From Macrotrachela quadricornifera (Eukaryota; Rotifera; Eurotatoria; Philodinida; Philodinidae): a stretch of 64,000 nucleotides of DNA. The DNA is taken from assembly GCA_022393335.1 (NCBI GenBank), contig JAJEKB010021353.1, forward strand, positions 174,916-238,915. The letters run 5' to 3'. Under the pieces are notes generated by a model. It had not been told where the DNA came from. It searched no databases and worked only from the letters and a program-made list of their open reading frames with translations. Position numbers and translations under genes: made by a program. Below, piece by piece: positions 33,381 to 44,759 of this stretch. Each line of letters begins with the position of its first letter. Within the stretch, counting starts at the first letter, position 1.

Positions 33381-35361
33381 CAGGGTTGCCAACTGTACCC
33401 CATTTTGGGGTAGAGTATCCCATTTCGATCGTTTGTACTCCGCAAAAATCCGTACCCCTGGGGTACGTATTTTGTACCCCATTTAGGATTTTCGCTTTAA
33501 CACTATAAATAGATCATCTTTGAGTAAAATGAAGGAGATTTTCTCTTTAAATAGTGTCGTTTTTGTAGAGATGCGAAGTGTAAATCATAACGACTGACTC
33601 AAGATCAGTAAGTGTGAGTAACCGTTGCTTCTGTATAGACTTATGTTTCCTCTTCTTCTGATCTCTCAATTTTACAATAAAGCCAGATCGATTTTACGAT
33701 AGGTCACGAGAAATGAAAAAAGCCGAGTTCAATACACAAAATCGTTCTAAAATCTGAACAGCTATGGATATCAAATTTGGAAATTATCGTAAAAAAGAAG
33801 CCTAGCGTCACTCCCGAAATAATGAAAGTTACAAGGCAATCAAGAATCATCTAAACTTCTGTAAGTGGACATTTCTCAATCGAGATATCCTTTTAACATT
33901 ATTTTTTTGGCTTATTTGAATGATGTGACTTTCACGAGGATTTGCCTGTCTTTCCGATCGAGAATGGTGCTTTAGATTGTTTTAAAAGTTGTCACCTGTG
34001 TTATTGTTTTTGACTTAGATGCATGATTCTCGATTGTTTTTAAAAATGGGAGGGGCTAAAATTTGGCAGAAAGGCCATAAAGTGCTATCATATGGCTCTC
34101 TGGTACATATCGGGTAAAAAACACTGAGACCATGCATTTTCTACGAGGTTTTGCTGACAGAAAATGTTTTGATCGGATTTTGCTTCAGAAAATCAAGAAA
34201 AACAGCCAAAAATTTCGTTTTTTGTGTTTGTTTATCAGGAAATCTCAAAACTTTTAACAGAAAATCTAAAAAGTTTTAGCTGAAAGTCAGACATATTTTC
34301 AAATTTTTGGAGAACTAGTTCCCCAGTTCCTTCTGATCAGTAGCCTGCTTAGATGATTGAAGTAGGATTTTCAACGTGAGTTTCAAGTTATCTAATCAAG
34401 ATAGCGTTCGAAAGATAGAGTTTTTTACGGAGGTTCTCTATTTGGCTGAACCAAAACTATCGTGCAAATTGCACGCCGATCACGAAAGTTAATTATAATC
34501 TATTCAAACTACATCACGGAAGCTATAGGTTAATTGAAAAAGTCGAAAGCTATTTTCTGAATTATAGCTTGATCTAGATACTTGAAAGTACTCAAACTTA
34601 GTCGGATGACCATACCTCTTTCAAGAAAAGAGAAATTAACGCGAAAAATACTATCTAGATCCTAAAGCCTACTAAATTCCCAAGAAAAGAAAATTTTGAT
34701 CAGTGTATTTCAAAACTGATTTGAATATAGCATCTCCATCGAGAAATCACAAAATAGCTCGAAAAATATCTTGATCAATAATATCGAAAACGTGCTCAAT
34801 TTGATGCTATTGATGTTCATTATAATAATACTGCGGGAGATGCTTTAGAATATAATGTTAGATAATACTCGTTTTGTAAAGACTTCTTTTGTGGTCTAGC
34901 GAAATGTACTGAAACTCAAAAACTTTTGCCAAAAATTTGAAAATCACAAATCAGATTTTCTCCTTCAACATATCACTACTACTCTACTTTTGAATTACTT
35001 CGTTCATTCGTCCTTGTTTGCGTTCGAAAGACTGAAAAACTACAATAGATTGTAACTTGACTAAATAAACAACGATGAACTCGTTAACTTACTCGCCGAC
35101 ATAAAAGGAGAAAACGAAACAGCAAGTCAGTACCGATCAGAAACGCACAGTATTATCGATGAAACGTGTCTTGTACAGAGAAGATAAAATACGTTCTCTT
35201 ACTTCTAAGAAAATGCATTTTTTTCAATCAATTTTTCTTTGATTTTTGAAAAAATAATGTACCCCACGAATGTACCCCATTTGGAGAAAAAATGTACCTC
35301 ATGTGTACCCCATTTGAGAATTTTTGTACCTCATTTGACACCTTCGGAGTTGGCAACCCTG
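33381..35361. mobile_element. 1.98-kb non-autonomous hAT-type element
   Basis: Ends CAGGGTTGCCAACT and its complement AGTTGGCAACCCTG are exact. Behind them lie repeated GTACCCCATTT-type words at both sides, typical subterminal binding motifs. The interior has no transposase. The 8-bp flanks GTCCTTAG and GGTTTGAT differ, so one flank was lost or rearranged after insertion. The element's right end provides the open frame that leads into the RNase H-like gene. Confidence 0.75.
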
Positions 35362-35373
35362 GGTTTGATCATC

Positions 35374-36402
35374 ATGGTGATATGCCCCATCGTCGTTCTT
35401 CTGCTTCGACGAAGACGAAGACGTTTCGAGGAACCAGCTCCATTGGAAAATGAGCCCCACGAACTCGTTCAACTGGAAGATGAGCCCCAAGAAGTTGTTG
35501 CACTGGAAAATGGGTCCCAGGAACTCATTCTACTGGAGAATGAGCTCGGAGACCTTGCTCCATTGGAAAGTGGGTTCCAAGAACTCGTTCCACTGGAAGA
35601 TGCGCCTGAAGACCTCATTTTACTGAAAAACGGACCCCAAGAACTCGTTCAACTGGAGGATGAGCCTGAAGACCTCGCTCCACTGGAAAGTAGATTCCAG
35701 GAAATCATTTCACTGGAAGATGAGCCCCAAGACCTTGTTCCACACTTTCCGCTGTATCTAATGATTTCGACAATCGTCCAGATCCATCTCGAAGTGGCTT
35801 TCGAATTTCGTCTGTCTGTCGAACCGATCAATGAGGCAGTTCGGATATTTTTCATCGATGGAAGTTACTCTCCTGCGATGGGCATTGGCTATGCAGGTTT
35901 TCTCTATCCCAATGGTTATCGAGTCGCTCGTTGTTATTCACCGAGATCTCTTCGACGGGGCAGCACAGAAATGGAGGTTTACGCGCTTTGTTTAGCAATC
36001 GCTGATGCCACAGAAACCAAATCTCTGTCGTTGCAAATTTACACGGACAACACCAAAGTTGAACAATTATTGAATCGATCAAAACCAGCAGATCAGCATG
36101 ATTATCCAGAATTCTTTCAGGCGTTGAGTGAATATAAAAACAAAGTTGGAAATGCTAACATTCGCGTTCAACGCGTTCGAAGTCATCCAACTCGAGAAGA
36201 ACAAATGAATTCCCAAATCAGCGAGAGTTTTGCGCAAATTGACCGATGGGTTCGTGGGAAGACTCGACGATTTGTTCGACGACACCGACGACGATCCAAT
36301 CAGCAAATGTGCCGCTACTCCTTCTGGAGTGTTAGAGTTCATCGTCATGATTATTATTCCTATTCGTACCATTACTATGATTTTGCTTTTGAAGAATTTT
36401 GA
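35374..36402 (+). CDS. RNase H-like protein with N-terminal anchor and 10-residue repeats
   Basis: 342 residues from the ATG at 35374. A hydrophobic stretch (VICPIVVLLL) is followed by six Arg, a signal-anchor pattern. Residues 23-122 are ten 10-residue repeats of the form xLExxPQELV. An RNase H fold follows: FFIDGS (D162), RGSTEMEVYAL (E199 or E201), IYTDN (D225), RVRSHPTREEQ (H271) and QIDRWVRG (D290), so every catalytic position is filled. Such enzymes cut RNA in RNA:DNA hybrids; membrane anchoring is unusual and is inferred only. The frame is open upstream into the adjacent hAT end, with another ATG at 35257 that would lengthen the hydrophobic segment, so the original 5' end is probably lost. 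It could be a host gene or part of a retroelement. Base composition is like the receptor gene, not the AT-rich elements. Confidence 0.7.
   Translation: MVICPIVVLLLRRRRRRFEEPAPLENEPHELVQLEDEPQEVVALENGSQELILLENELGDLAPLESGFQELVPLEDAPEDLILLKNGPQELVQLEDEPEDLAPLESRFQEIISLEDEPQDLVPHFPLYLMISTIVQIHLEVAFEFRLSVEPINEAVRIFFIDGSYSPAMGIGYAGFLYPNGYRVARCYSPRSLRRGSTEMEVYALCLAIADATETKSLSLQIYTDNTKVEQLLNRSKPADQHDYPEFFQALSEYKNKVGNANIRVQRVRSHPTREEQMNSQISESFAQIDRWVRGKTRRFVRRHRRRSNQQMCRYSFWSVRVHRHDYYSYSYHYYDFAFEEF
35440..35742 (+). repeat. Coding minisatellite, 30-bp period, ten copies
   Basis: Units resemble CTGGAAGATGAGCCCCAAGA followed by ACTCGTTCAA and keep the reading frame. They encode the acidic 10-residue repeats of the RNase H-like protein. 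Confidence 0.85.
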
Positions 36403-38797
36403 TCGATTGAGAATCTTCGTCGATTTGAAAAGACATTTTATCTTCAACATTTGACCTGAGTGTTTCTCCTCTCTTCTGATCGATGACAATGAAAAGATTC
36501 TTCACCTGATTGAATTGGTGAAAAAAGAGAAAATTTCGGTCGACAAGTTCGACTCCTCTCAATGTAACCAGATCTTCTTCGTTTATCGACGTTTCCCCTT
36601 CTTCCTGATGATCACGAGTGTCACGGCGAGCAGACATCGCTTTCGTTTCTGATCGAGACGATGAATTCGTTTTCTCAGCGAAGGAATCGATCGACTCGAA
36701 CTGAGAGATCCATAAAGAATGTTTCATGTGAATGAAAACGCTCTTTCCAACACGTCAAAATCGTGTCGAAAGAAGTCGGACGAACAGAACGACTAGTCGT
36801 TTCATCTCGCCGCTTTGCTGTCGATCTGATCGTACAATCGCGTTCATCGTCATACAGGACACGGGGAGAGGGAGAATCTCACGCATTCGAAAACGAATTC
36901 GTGCCGCCGTTTGGAACAATGAAACCATGTTCGTCTCTTTTCCATCATTGATTCCTTCATCTCTCCAAATGCAGATCGACTAGATGTTCTCCATTCCCGA
37001 CCAATGTTTCTTCCCTTCATCAAACCAGTAAAGTCACCGTGCCAGCGAGTCTCCCTCCCCACTTCTCCTGCGTCCCTCGTCTTAGGTTAGCCAAGAACAT
37101 CGAAGGCGCAAGGTTGGAAACAGTCACAGAGCTCGTTGATCAGATCGTCGTCTTCGTTCGCCGACCAGTGACGAACGGAAGGAAGAGAATGACAAAACAA
37201 AAGACGCCGATTTCGTCGAGAAGATGTCGGTGCAATTGTCGGTGTGACCATTCCCCTTCTTTCACGTCTCAATGGGACGAAGAGAAACGGTCAGATCTCC
37301 TCCTCTTCGTTTCTTCTTGTTGAGGTTGTGAAAAGTAAAAGAAACAGATGTGAGATCCATTCTCCATCTCTGCTTGACTCTCCGTCCTTCGTTCAACGAT
37401 GATCTTTCAAATGGGGTTTCGAGGAAAAACATTGACTTTGACGATGAGGAGAACGATTCCATCCATTCAAACATGGAACAAGATTGTCTTCGTTGCTATC
37501 TTGTCGTTTTCTTCTCCAACCAATCGATCCTCACGTCTTGTCAAAAGATTCGATTCGACGGATTCCCATTGCCATCCTGAAGAAGAAAAACACTGAGGTG
37601 AAGGCAAAGTTTCATAGCAGATGAATTCTTTCTCTCTCCGCCCTTTTCGATCACCCGTCATCGAAGAGAGAGGGAGGAAGAGGTAAAACAACCACCGACT
37701 TCACTTGAACCATGTTCATCGAAATGATTGGAAAAACTTCACCCCTTTGCCTTCGTTCCTTCGTCGATGGATGAATGGAAGACCTATGCCTCCGCCTGAA
37801 GTCTCTTCTCCGAACCAATTTCTTCGTTGGCAAATCGACTTCAACTGAGCTCAGCTCTATTGACGCGTCGTTGATCCATGTCCACCAGATCGACAGGGAA
37901 TGGGGAAGTTTGTTCAAATGATGTGGATGAGCAGCAATGAGCGGGGGAAAGAGGAGGAGGAGGAGAAAGATTTGCGTCGATCGAATGTTCTTCAGTGAGA
38001 ATCAAAGTAAGAAAAAGAAACGAATAGTTGAAGAACAGTTCCACTTGAGACATCATCGAGACGCAACAAGAATTTCGTTTCATTCGTTGGCAAAAATGTG
38101 TTCAATCACTTCGAATCGATTCGCAAGATCGTGCCGAAGGAAAGAATGACTTTGGTGAATCGAGCACAATGAAATGTCTTTTGCAAATAGACTGATTCGA
38201 TCTGACTTGAACGAGAAGCAGAAGATGAGCGAAATGACGAGAGAGAGAGGGACAGAAAGCCAAGTAGCTCAGTACCGTTGTTTCCTCGACCTCACTTTTT
38301 CAGAAGAAATCATCATTATTCGAACGGAAGCTTGAAGTTTCGTCTCTGATCACCACCAGCATGGTGTCGAAGGAGGTGGTATTCTTATTTGACGAGAAAG
38401 CATTCCCAGAAGACGTACTGACGATGATATTCTGCTTGCCTCACCAGAACATCATCGATCATCGCAGAAAGAGAGAGAATTGCTCGGCTGACGACCATCT
38501 CTTCATACTTTCTGCAATATTCATTCCTGGTGACTATCACGACGAGACTGGCTAAAAGAAAAAAACATTCGACAAACATTCACCCCGTCAGGTGACGACA
38601 TCAGCACGTTCGGCAATTAGACCAGATCGATTCTCGCTTTCTCTGCTTCAATCGGACTGGCTGGAAACTTTTCTTCTTCTTCGTCTCTCTCCATCATTCA
38701 GGAAGATCGTCAGAAGACGTGCTGATGACAGTGAACATGATCTGACGAGATTTTCATGTCATCAGCACACAACACAATCATTTCTCGGTCTGACAAG
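36403..38797. other. G+C-richer intergenic region before the receptor gene
   Basis: Many overlapping open frames occur on both strands because stop codons are rare here, but none shows a domain, splice continuity or conserved motif. A plus-strand frame at 36230-36454 overlaps the end of the RNase H-like gene and encodes an acidic stretch (DDLFDDTDDDP) plus a hydrophobic segment. The rest may be the promoter and 5' region of the receptor or a decayed gene. Confidence 0.4.
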
Positions 38798-41700
38798 ATG
38801 CAAATCATCATCACCAGCACGATCCTCCTCTCTCTGCTTCATCCCATCGGAACATCGATCTATCTTCTCGACACACACGATGGTTCCAACATCGAACACT
38901 TCGATTGTTTCGACATCGACTCCTTACCTTATTGTCGTCGTCCTCGCTTTCCAATCGAGCTCCATCGCAACGATGAACACTTCTCCTGCAACGAAACGAA
39001 CGGTGGCTTCCTGCATCGTTTCAGCGATCTTCGAGCGAACAATGTGAGCATCAGCACTATTTTGCATCGATGGCGATCGAGTATCGAACAGGTCGAAGCG
39101 TATGCACGCTATCTCCGTCAGAAGACTGAATCAGATGGACATCTGTGTGAGTGTCAGCATGGCAATGGATTTGGAAAGTCTTGCGAATATCAGTTGCCCA
39201 TCGGGAAAACGTTGGAAGAAACACTTGATTGGCAAGTGATGATGAGACAGAGGAACGAATGGAAAGTCCAAGTGCATGGAAAGATCACTTGCTATGAGGG
39301 CATCGAGTGTGATTCGGGTCTTTTGTGTTTGGATTGGCGCGAGATCTGCGATGGAACACAGAACTGCATGTTCGGGTTGGATGAAGAGAACTGTGACATC
39401 TTGGAAATGAACATTTGTGACGATGATGAATATCGATGTTCGAATGGAATGTGCATTCCGGATCAATACTTTGTCGATGGGGAATTCGATTGTTTAGATT
39501 CGAGTGATGAAACGTGGGGTTCGCTGACTGAAAAATGTGCGCGGAGGCGAGCGAGTGTTCAATGTGATGATCGTATTTGTTGGAGGGATCAATGGTCCTG
39601 TGGCGATGGACAATGTATCGCGTTGCGGCTCTCATTCCAGAGCCACTTATACATGCATGCGTGCATCAGCCGTCGTGATCAATACTTCATGTGTGAAACT
39701 CATTACGATCGCATCATGTGGACAATGCCGAATGGTCGATGTAATGGAGATGAAAACTATGCCGCAGATCCACTGTTCGAACCCACCGAAGCAGAGGAGT
39801 GTGAGTATCTTGTCAAGTGTACCTTGTCTCGGGGAGGGGAGAAGAACTGTCCGTGCGAGCGAGGTGGTGATGAATGCCGCAAGAGACTCCAAGATAGATG
39901 CCCGAACAAGATTATCCACTATCCGAAGGGAGCATTCATGGCTCCATTTCTCTTCTTCTTCTTCGACACATCGCAGCAGGGCACAGCTTCTTTGCCTAAT
40001 TCCATTTTGATCAAAGGAACAGTGAAATGTCGACACACTTTGGTCAATGCTACGAGAGCGATTCATCCTAATCCAGATCCATTCATCAATGGCATTATTG
40101 ACGAATACATGTGCAATGAACAGAAGAGTTTAGATCCAGTGAAATGGAATCAGTCCGCCGATCAATGCTTTCGCGCCAATGAATCGAGTGATGTGTGCAG
40201 GGGATGGAATCCGTGTCTCTCCGTCACTCGCATCAAAGATGGATCGTCGGATTGTGTGGACAGGCGAGACGAGATGGGGCAGACGAACGAAGACATCGAG
40301 AAGAGCTGTGCCCGTGTGCACCGACATCGCTTTCGTTGTTCACCAAATCAAACAACATGCTTCCGAGTGACAGCACTTGCTAATGATTGGGGCCACTGTA
40401 TGAATGGATACGATGAAGTGTGGCCAGGAACAAATCGTCGATTGCTGGATGTGAAATGCGAGGAGAAGGCGAAAGCCGATTGTTCTCTCCTTCGTCAGTA
40501 CATTGAACAATCGCCACCATCAATGCAGAAGAATGACACTCAGAGGATGACTCGCATGCCCTTTCGTTCTTATTGTGACACAATCCAAGATCTGAAGTTA
40601 GGCGAAGATGAGAATCGAGTAGAATGTCAACGATGGTGGAAATGCGCTCGGAGTCAACACCGGTGTGAAACGAGACAATGCATCGATGAGAAATGGATGA
40701 ATGATGGTGAATGGGATTGTATGGACGCATCGGACGAGAGGGAACTGCTCCAAGACATTAAGAGATGGATGCAACGACAAGCTTTGATCCATCAGTCGAT
40801 TAGTGGAGTGACATGGGACTGGGATAGGTGTCATTCGACGTCATCGTTCGTCTGCCTCTCACCCCACTCAACACAAAGACAATTCATCTGTCTCAATCAA
40901 AGTCAACTCAGTGACAACAAGATCGACTGTTTGGGAGCCATCGATGAACGAAATACCTTGTCACACTGCTCGACATCATCACAACTGCTCGGACACCACT
41001 TTTTGTGTCCATCGAACCATCACTGTGTGCCGTTTTGGGAGCATTGCCAAGGAGACAATCGCTGTCCGAATCGAAGTGATGATGATCACTGGTGTTCTCG
41101 CTCAGCAGCAACAACAACAGCGTCGAGTTGCACGAAAAGAGGTGATTTCATCTGTTTCGATGGAACATGCATCCTCAACGGTCGATGCAACGCAGAGTTC
41201 GAATGTCCATTCGGAGAAGATGAGTACATGTGTGACTACCGCTCTGCCATAAGTGGATTTCGTTGGCCCTATCGCTTTAAGAAAGAATATAATGCTCGAC
41301 AGACCATCCACTCAATTCAACTACCCGTCTTTCCAGGTTTGCTGAACATTCCCCAACCGAACGTGAACGAGATCATTCTTCCACTATCATCAGCAATTCC
41401 AGTGGAAATCAACTCGTCCTCATTGGCCCCTTACTGGTGTAATCGTGGCCTCGCCATTCTCTCCGCCAACAACCGTTCTATCGTGTGTTTCTGTCCCCCA
41501 CAGTACTACGGTGACTTCTGCGAATATCATGCTGATCGACTGTTGCTTCTCCTTCATCTCAATCTCTCACAATCCATCTACACACCCAACACTGATCCGA
41601 GCATCGTCATCAAACTGCTCGTTCTCTTCCTCTTCGATGATCAAGTGTTGATGACACACGAATTCCACCTTCGACCTGCATCGGAGATCACCATGTTCGC

Positions 41701-44046
41701 CAAGATGACGATACATTTGCCCTATTCGCGATCACCCATATTTCGCCAGCATCGACAAGATCGATTCAACAATCGATCAGACATCCTCCACTCCCATCCC
41801 TTTGCCGTTCGAATCGAAGCCTTCGAAATGGATGACAAGGAGAGACTGGCGTTGATGGCCGTGTGGCACTATTCCATCACCTTCGACTATCTGCCCGTCT
41901 TTCGCTTCGCCAAAGTGCTGCATTGGACGAAAAGGGATCGATGGGCTCGAGATCCTTGTTCCACTCGTCGATGTCCTCTGAATGCCCGATGTCATCCACT
42001 GATGAACGACCACTCGCAGTCCATCTGCCTGTGCAGAGCCAGCTTCATCGGTGAGAACTGCACTGTTCGAGATGAACAATGTGCGAGAGGACACTGTGCA
42101 CCCTCCTCTCTCTGCATGCCCAACTACCGATCATTGCTGCGTGGCAATGCCACACCCTACTGCATCTGTCCTTCCAATTGGTTTGGCGATCGATGTGAGA
42201 TCGTCCATGACTATTGTCAACTCACTTCATGCCTCCATGGAGGAACATGTCATCCGACTTCACAGCCGAATCGAGTGTTTTGTGTTTGTTCGAGTGAATA
42301 TCGTGGGTCTCACTGTGAAACGATGAAACCTCACGTTCGATTGTCGCTGATCGATAGGATACAATACGCAGGAGCAGTGGTGCAATACTTTCACATTGAT
42401 TTATCGTCTCTCGATCTTCTTCTCGTTGGTCAACAAGCCTACCGAACATCGCTGCCCCGATCCATCCAATATCATCATGATGGTAGTGCAGCACCACCGA
42501 TCATCGTTGCTAAGACCTACGATTCGCATGATACCTCGTCCTCACATCTCTATCTGCTCTCCTTGGTTCTCGATGCCATCGTGATCAACGGCACCACCCA
42601 GATGTCCGATATGAATGAATGTGAATCTGTACACCACATATCGAATGGTAATTTCTCTCACATCATCATAACAATACCGTGTTGCGCTTTGTTTTAGTCT
42701 CGTCCCCGATTCAGTACCATCAAATCTGTATTGACGATGCCTCGTTACTCTGCTTTCGAGATGACACCTACTTGTGTATCTGTGGAACGAATCACACTCA
42801 CGTCGAATGTTTTCTCTACGATGATCAACTGGATCGATGTTCGCACTGTCTGTCAGGTGGACGATGTTTACGAGGCGATCACAATCAATCGAATGATTTC
42901 GTATGTCTCTGCCCATTGTGTTACTCGGGTCGACGATGTCAGTTCAACTCGAAATCGTTCGCCTTCACTCTCGATCAACTTCTCTACAGCGATCTCACAA
43001 CTCGTTCGCTCAAGGGACGAACCAGTGCCCTGTTGATCTTCTTCTCTCTGCTCGCATTTCTTGTAGCGATGCCGAACAATCTCTTATGCTTCATCACTTT
43101 CCGACGGCCAACGTGTCTTCGCAATGGAGTGGGACATTATTTGCTCTGCCTGAGCGTGGCCAATCAACTGAATCTGGGTCTTCTCCTGGCACGTCTCCTT
43201 CACATCATTCTCGGTCTTCTCATCGACTCCTCTCATTCCACTCTCGTCTCGGACATCAGCTGCAAAGTGTTGAACTATTCTCTCTCGTGCTGTACACGAG
43301 TATCACTCTGGCTGACCACATTCGTTGCCCTCGAACGTGTCTACACGACGATGTTTCTCACCAGTCAATGGTTCAAACAACCACACATCGCTCGTCGTCT
43401 CATCATCATCACCTGCTCTGTCATTCTTCTCTCTGCTGCCTACGAACTGGTCTTCACCAGATCATTCTCCAGCATGGATGAACGAACGGGTATCATCTGT
43501 GTCACCGAGTTTCCTCCCCGCCATCAATCGTTTTGGACCATCTTGCACCAGATCATCTCCATTGCACATTTCATCTGTCCCCTAGTGATCAATCTTTGTT
43601 GCACCAGCACCATCATCGCTCTAGTGATCAGAACAAAGATGAATCTTCATGCACGACGAACACCAGCTGACGACACCCGTCCTAGTCGGAATGTCTTGCG
43701 CGATGTGCTGAATGAAAACAAGGAACTGATCGCTCGACCGGCGATCATCCTGATTCCATCTCTCTTCTCTCTCTTCTCTTTGCCCTTGTTCATCGTGGCT
43801 CTGTCGTTGGCTTGTCAAAATCTCGAACAACATCCTCTCCGTTATCTTCTGCTGACCTTCTACCTGTTGACATTCATTCCATCGTTGATCACCTTCGTTC
43901 TCTACATCTATCCATCGTCGTTCTACTGGGATGAGTGGCGAGCGACGAACTTGGGTCAACGGCTCGTTGTTCTGAGAGAACAACGAACTGGAGGAGTGGA
44001 CACGACCGTATCATCGACCTTAGAAACTCGGTCAAAGACAATCTGA
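38798..44046 (+). CDS. LDLR-A/EGF-repeat seven-transmembrane receptor
   Basis: Exons 38798-42647 and 42698-44046 (50-nt intron, G|GTAATT...TTTTAG) give about 1,732 residues. A signal peptide (MQIIITSTILLSLL) starts the protein; the ATG 14 codons upstream would place polar residues before it. The ectodomain has an EGF-like module near 113-131 and LDLR-A modules with C-x-D-x-SDE ends near 165-198, 206-238, 617-648, 684-718, 737-768 and 778-812, plus weaker Cys-rich ones. EGF modules lie near 880-911, 1054-1088, 1096-1135 and 1140-1174, and one more after the intron. From about 1390 seven hydrophobic helices follow, beginning TSALLIFFSLLAFLVAM and with ALERVY at the usual DRY place of rhodopsin-like receptors. 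It is a plasma-membrane receptor of a multidomain type common in bdelloids; the ligand is unknown. The gene is intact. Confidence 0.85.
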
Positions 44047-44220
44047 CATCAATCAAATCGATAGGGAACAGTTTCTTTGTCCCAAACTGCGTGCTTATTC
44101 AGTGTTTGCGCGAGACAACAGATGACTTTCACTCTCTTCTTCAGTCGAATATGACGAGGATGAGGATACAGTGCTCTCTGCTTGGTCAATAAAGAAAAAG
44201 CTTTCGTTCGTCATCAATCT
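44047..44220. other. 3' flank of the receptor gene
   Basis: Holds a probable polyadenylation signal (AATAAA near 44189) and ends abruptly at the TGAGGG repeats. Confidence 0.5.
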
Positions 44221-44248
44221 TGAGGGTGAGGGTGAGGGTGAGGGTGAG
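44221..44248 (+). repeat. Telomere-like TGAGGG repeats, scar 1
   Basis: Four and a half tandem units of TGAGGG, G-rich on the plus strand, immediately after the receptor gene flank. They sit against a minus-strand hammerhead, so a minus-strand RNA would end in C-rich repeats. This is the described 3' end of Terminons. Confidence 0.85.
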
Positions 44249-44252
44249 TATA

Positions 44253-44302
44253 GCTACCACAATACCAGGTATTTCGATTTTGCTTGAATCTTATCAAGTG
44301 GC
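44253..44302 (-). ncRNA. Degenerate hammerhead next to scar 1
   Basis: On the minus strand: CTTGATAAGATT, loop CAAGCA, AAATCGAAATACC, then GGTA. The layout is kept, but core bases are changed (TTGATAA for CTGANGA). Probably inactive. Confidence 0.45.
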
Positions 44303-44361
44303 ACAAGTATTAGTATAGGAGATCCAAAATAATTTGAATCAGTACATAATACTATATCCAT

Positions 44362-44384
44362 AGGGTAAGGGTGAGGGTGTGAGT
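44362..44384 (+). repeat. Telomere-like repeats, scar 2
   Basis: AGGGTAAGGGTGAGGGTGTG, G-rich on the plus strand, abutting the next minus-strand hammerhead. Confidence 0.75.
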
Positions 44385-44387
44385 CGA

Positions 44388-44435
44388 GCAACCATGACGC
44401 GTTTCGATCCTGCTAAAGATCTCTTCAGATGGCTT
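44388..44435 (-). ncRNA. Hammerhead ribozyme, minus strand, second unit
   Basis: Minus-strand core CTGAAGAG (complement at 44421-44428). The seventh core base is variable in hammerheads, so CTGAAGA is a valid core. Stem II ATC/GAT, CGAAA, stem III ACGCGT, cleavage triplet GTC. Followed on the RNA by ACTCACACCCTCACCC. Confidence 0.7.
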
Positions 44436-44558
44436 ATAGTAGCATATCTGTTTTGAATGATCCGTAGATCACAAACAAGATATATAACCTATTCTCATTC
44501 AAGTAAATCCTGAGAATATACAAGAAAGGATAGGTATCCATATAGTAGGAGTGAGTAT

Positions 44559-44608
44559 AGCTACCGTGATCATGATTTCGTCCATGCTAAAGGACTCTTC
44601 AGACGGCT
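44559..44608 (-). ncRNA. Hammerhead ribozyme, minus strand, third unit
   Basis: Core CTGAAGAG, stem I GCCGT/ACGGT, stem II TCC/GGA with loop TTTAGCAT, CGAAA, 8-base palindromic stem III ATCATGAT, cleavage after ATC. All helices form. It lies about 175 bp from the previous copy, the same spacing as in the plus-strand array. Confidence 0.75.
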
Positions 44609-44684
44609 TTAACTTTAAAATTGTCATCTGGACTGATTTCAAAAATCAAGAGTATATAGAATATATATTTAAGAATTCAGAGAT

Positions 44685-44729
44685 CCACACGACCGATTTC
44701 GTCCCTTCTCAGAGCACTCATCAGGTATC
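44685..44729 (-). ncRNA. Hammerhead-like motif, minus strand
   Basis: Core CTGATGAG (complement at 44717-44724), later GGGACGAAATCGGTCGTG with stem III ATCGGT and cleavage triplet GTC as in the retrozyme at 8846. Stem II pairing is poor. Confidence 0.5.
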
Positions 44730-44759
44730 TTTTCGATTCTATTATTATATATAAGCCTG

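Noticed and set aside
36332..38579. Several minus-strand frames before the receptor gene
   Set aside because: Overlapping frames on both strands occur wherever G+C is higher and stops are rare. None shows a motif.
39131..43983. Minus-strand and alternative plus-strand frames inside the receptor gene
   Set aside because: They are shadows of the long receptor exons, whose Cys-rich domains fix the coding frame.
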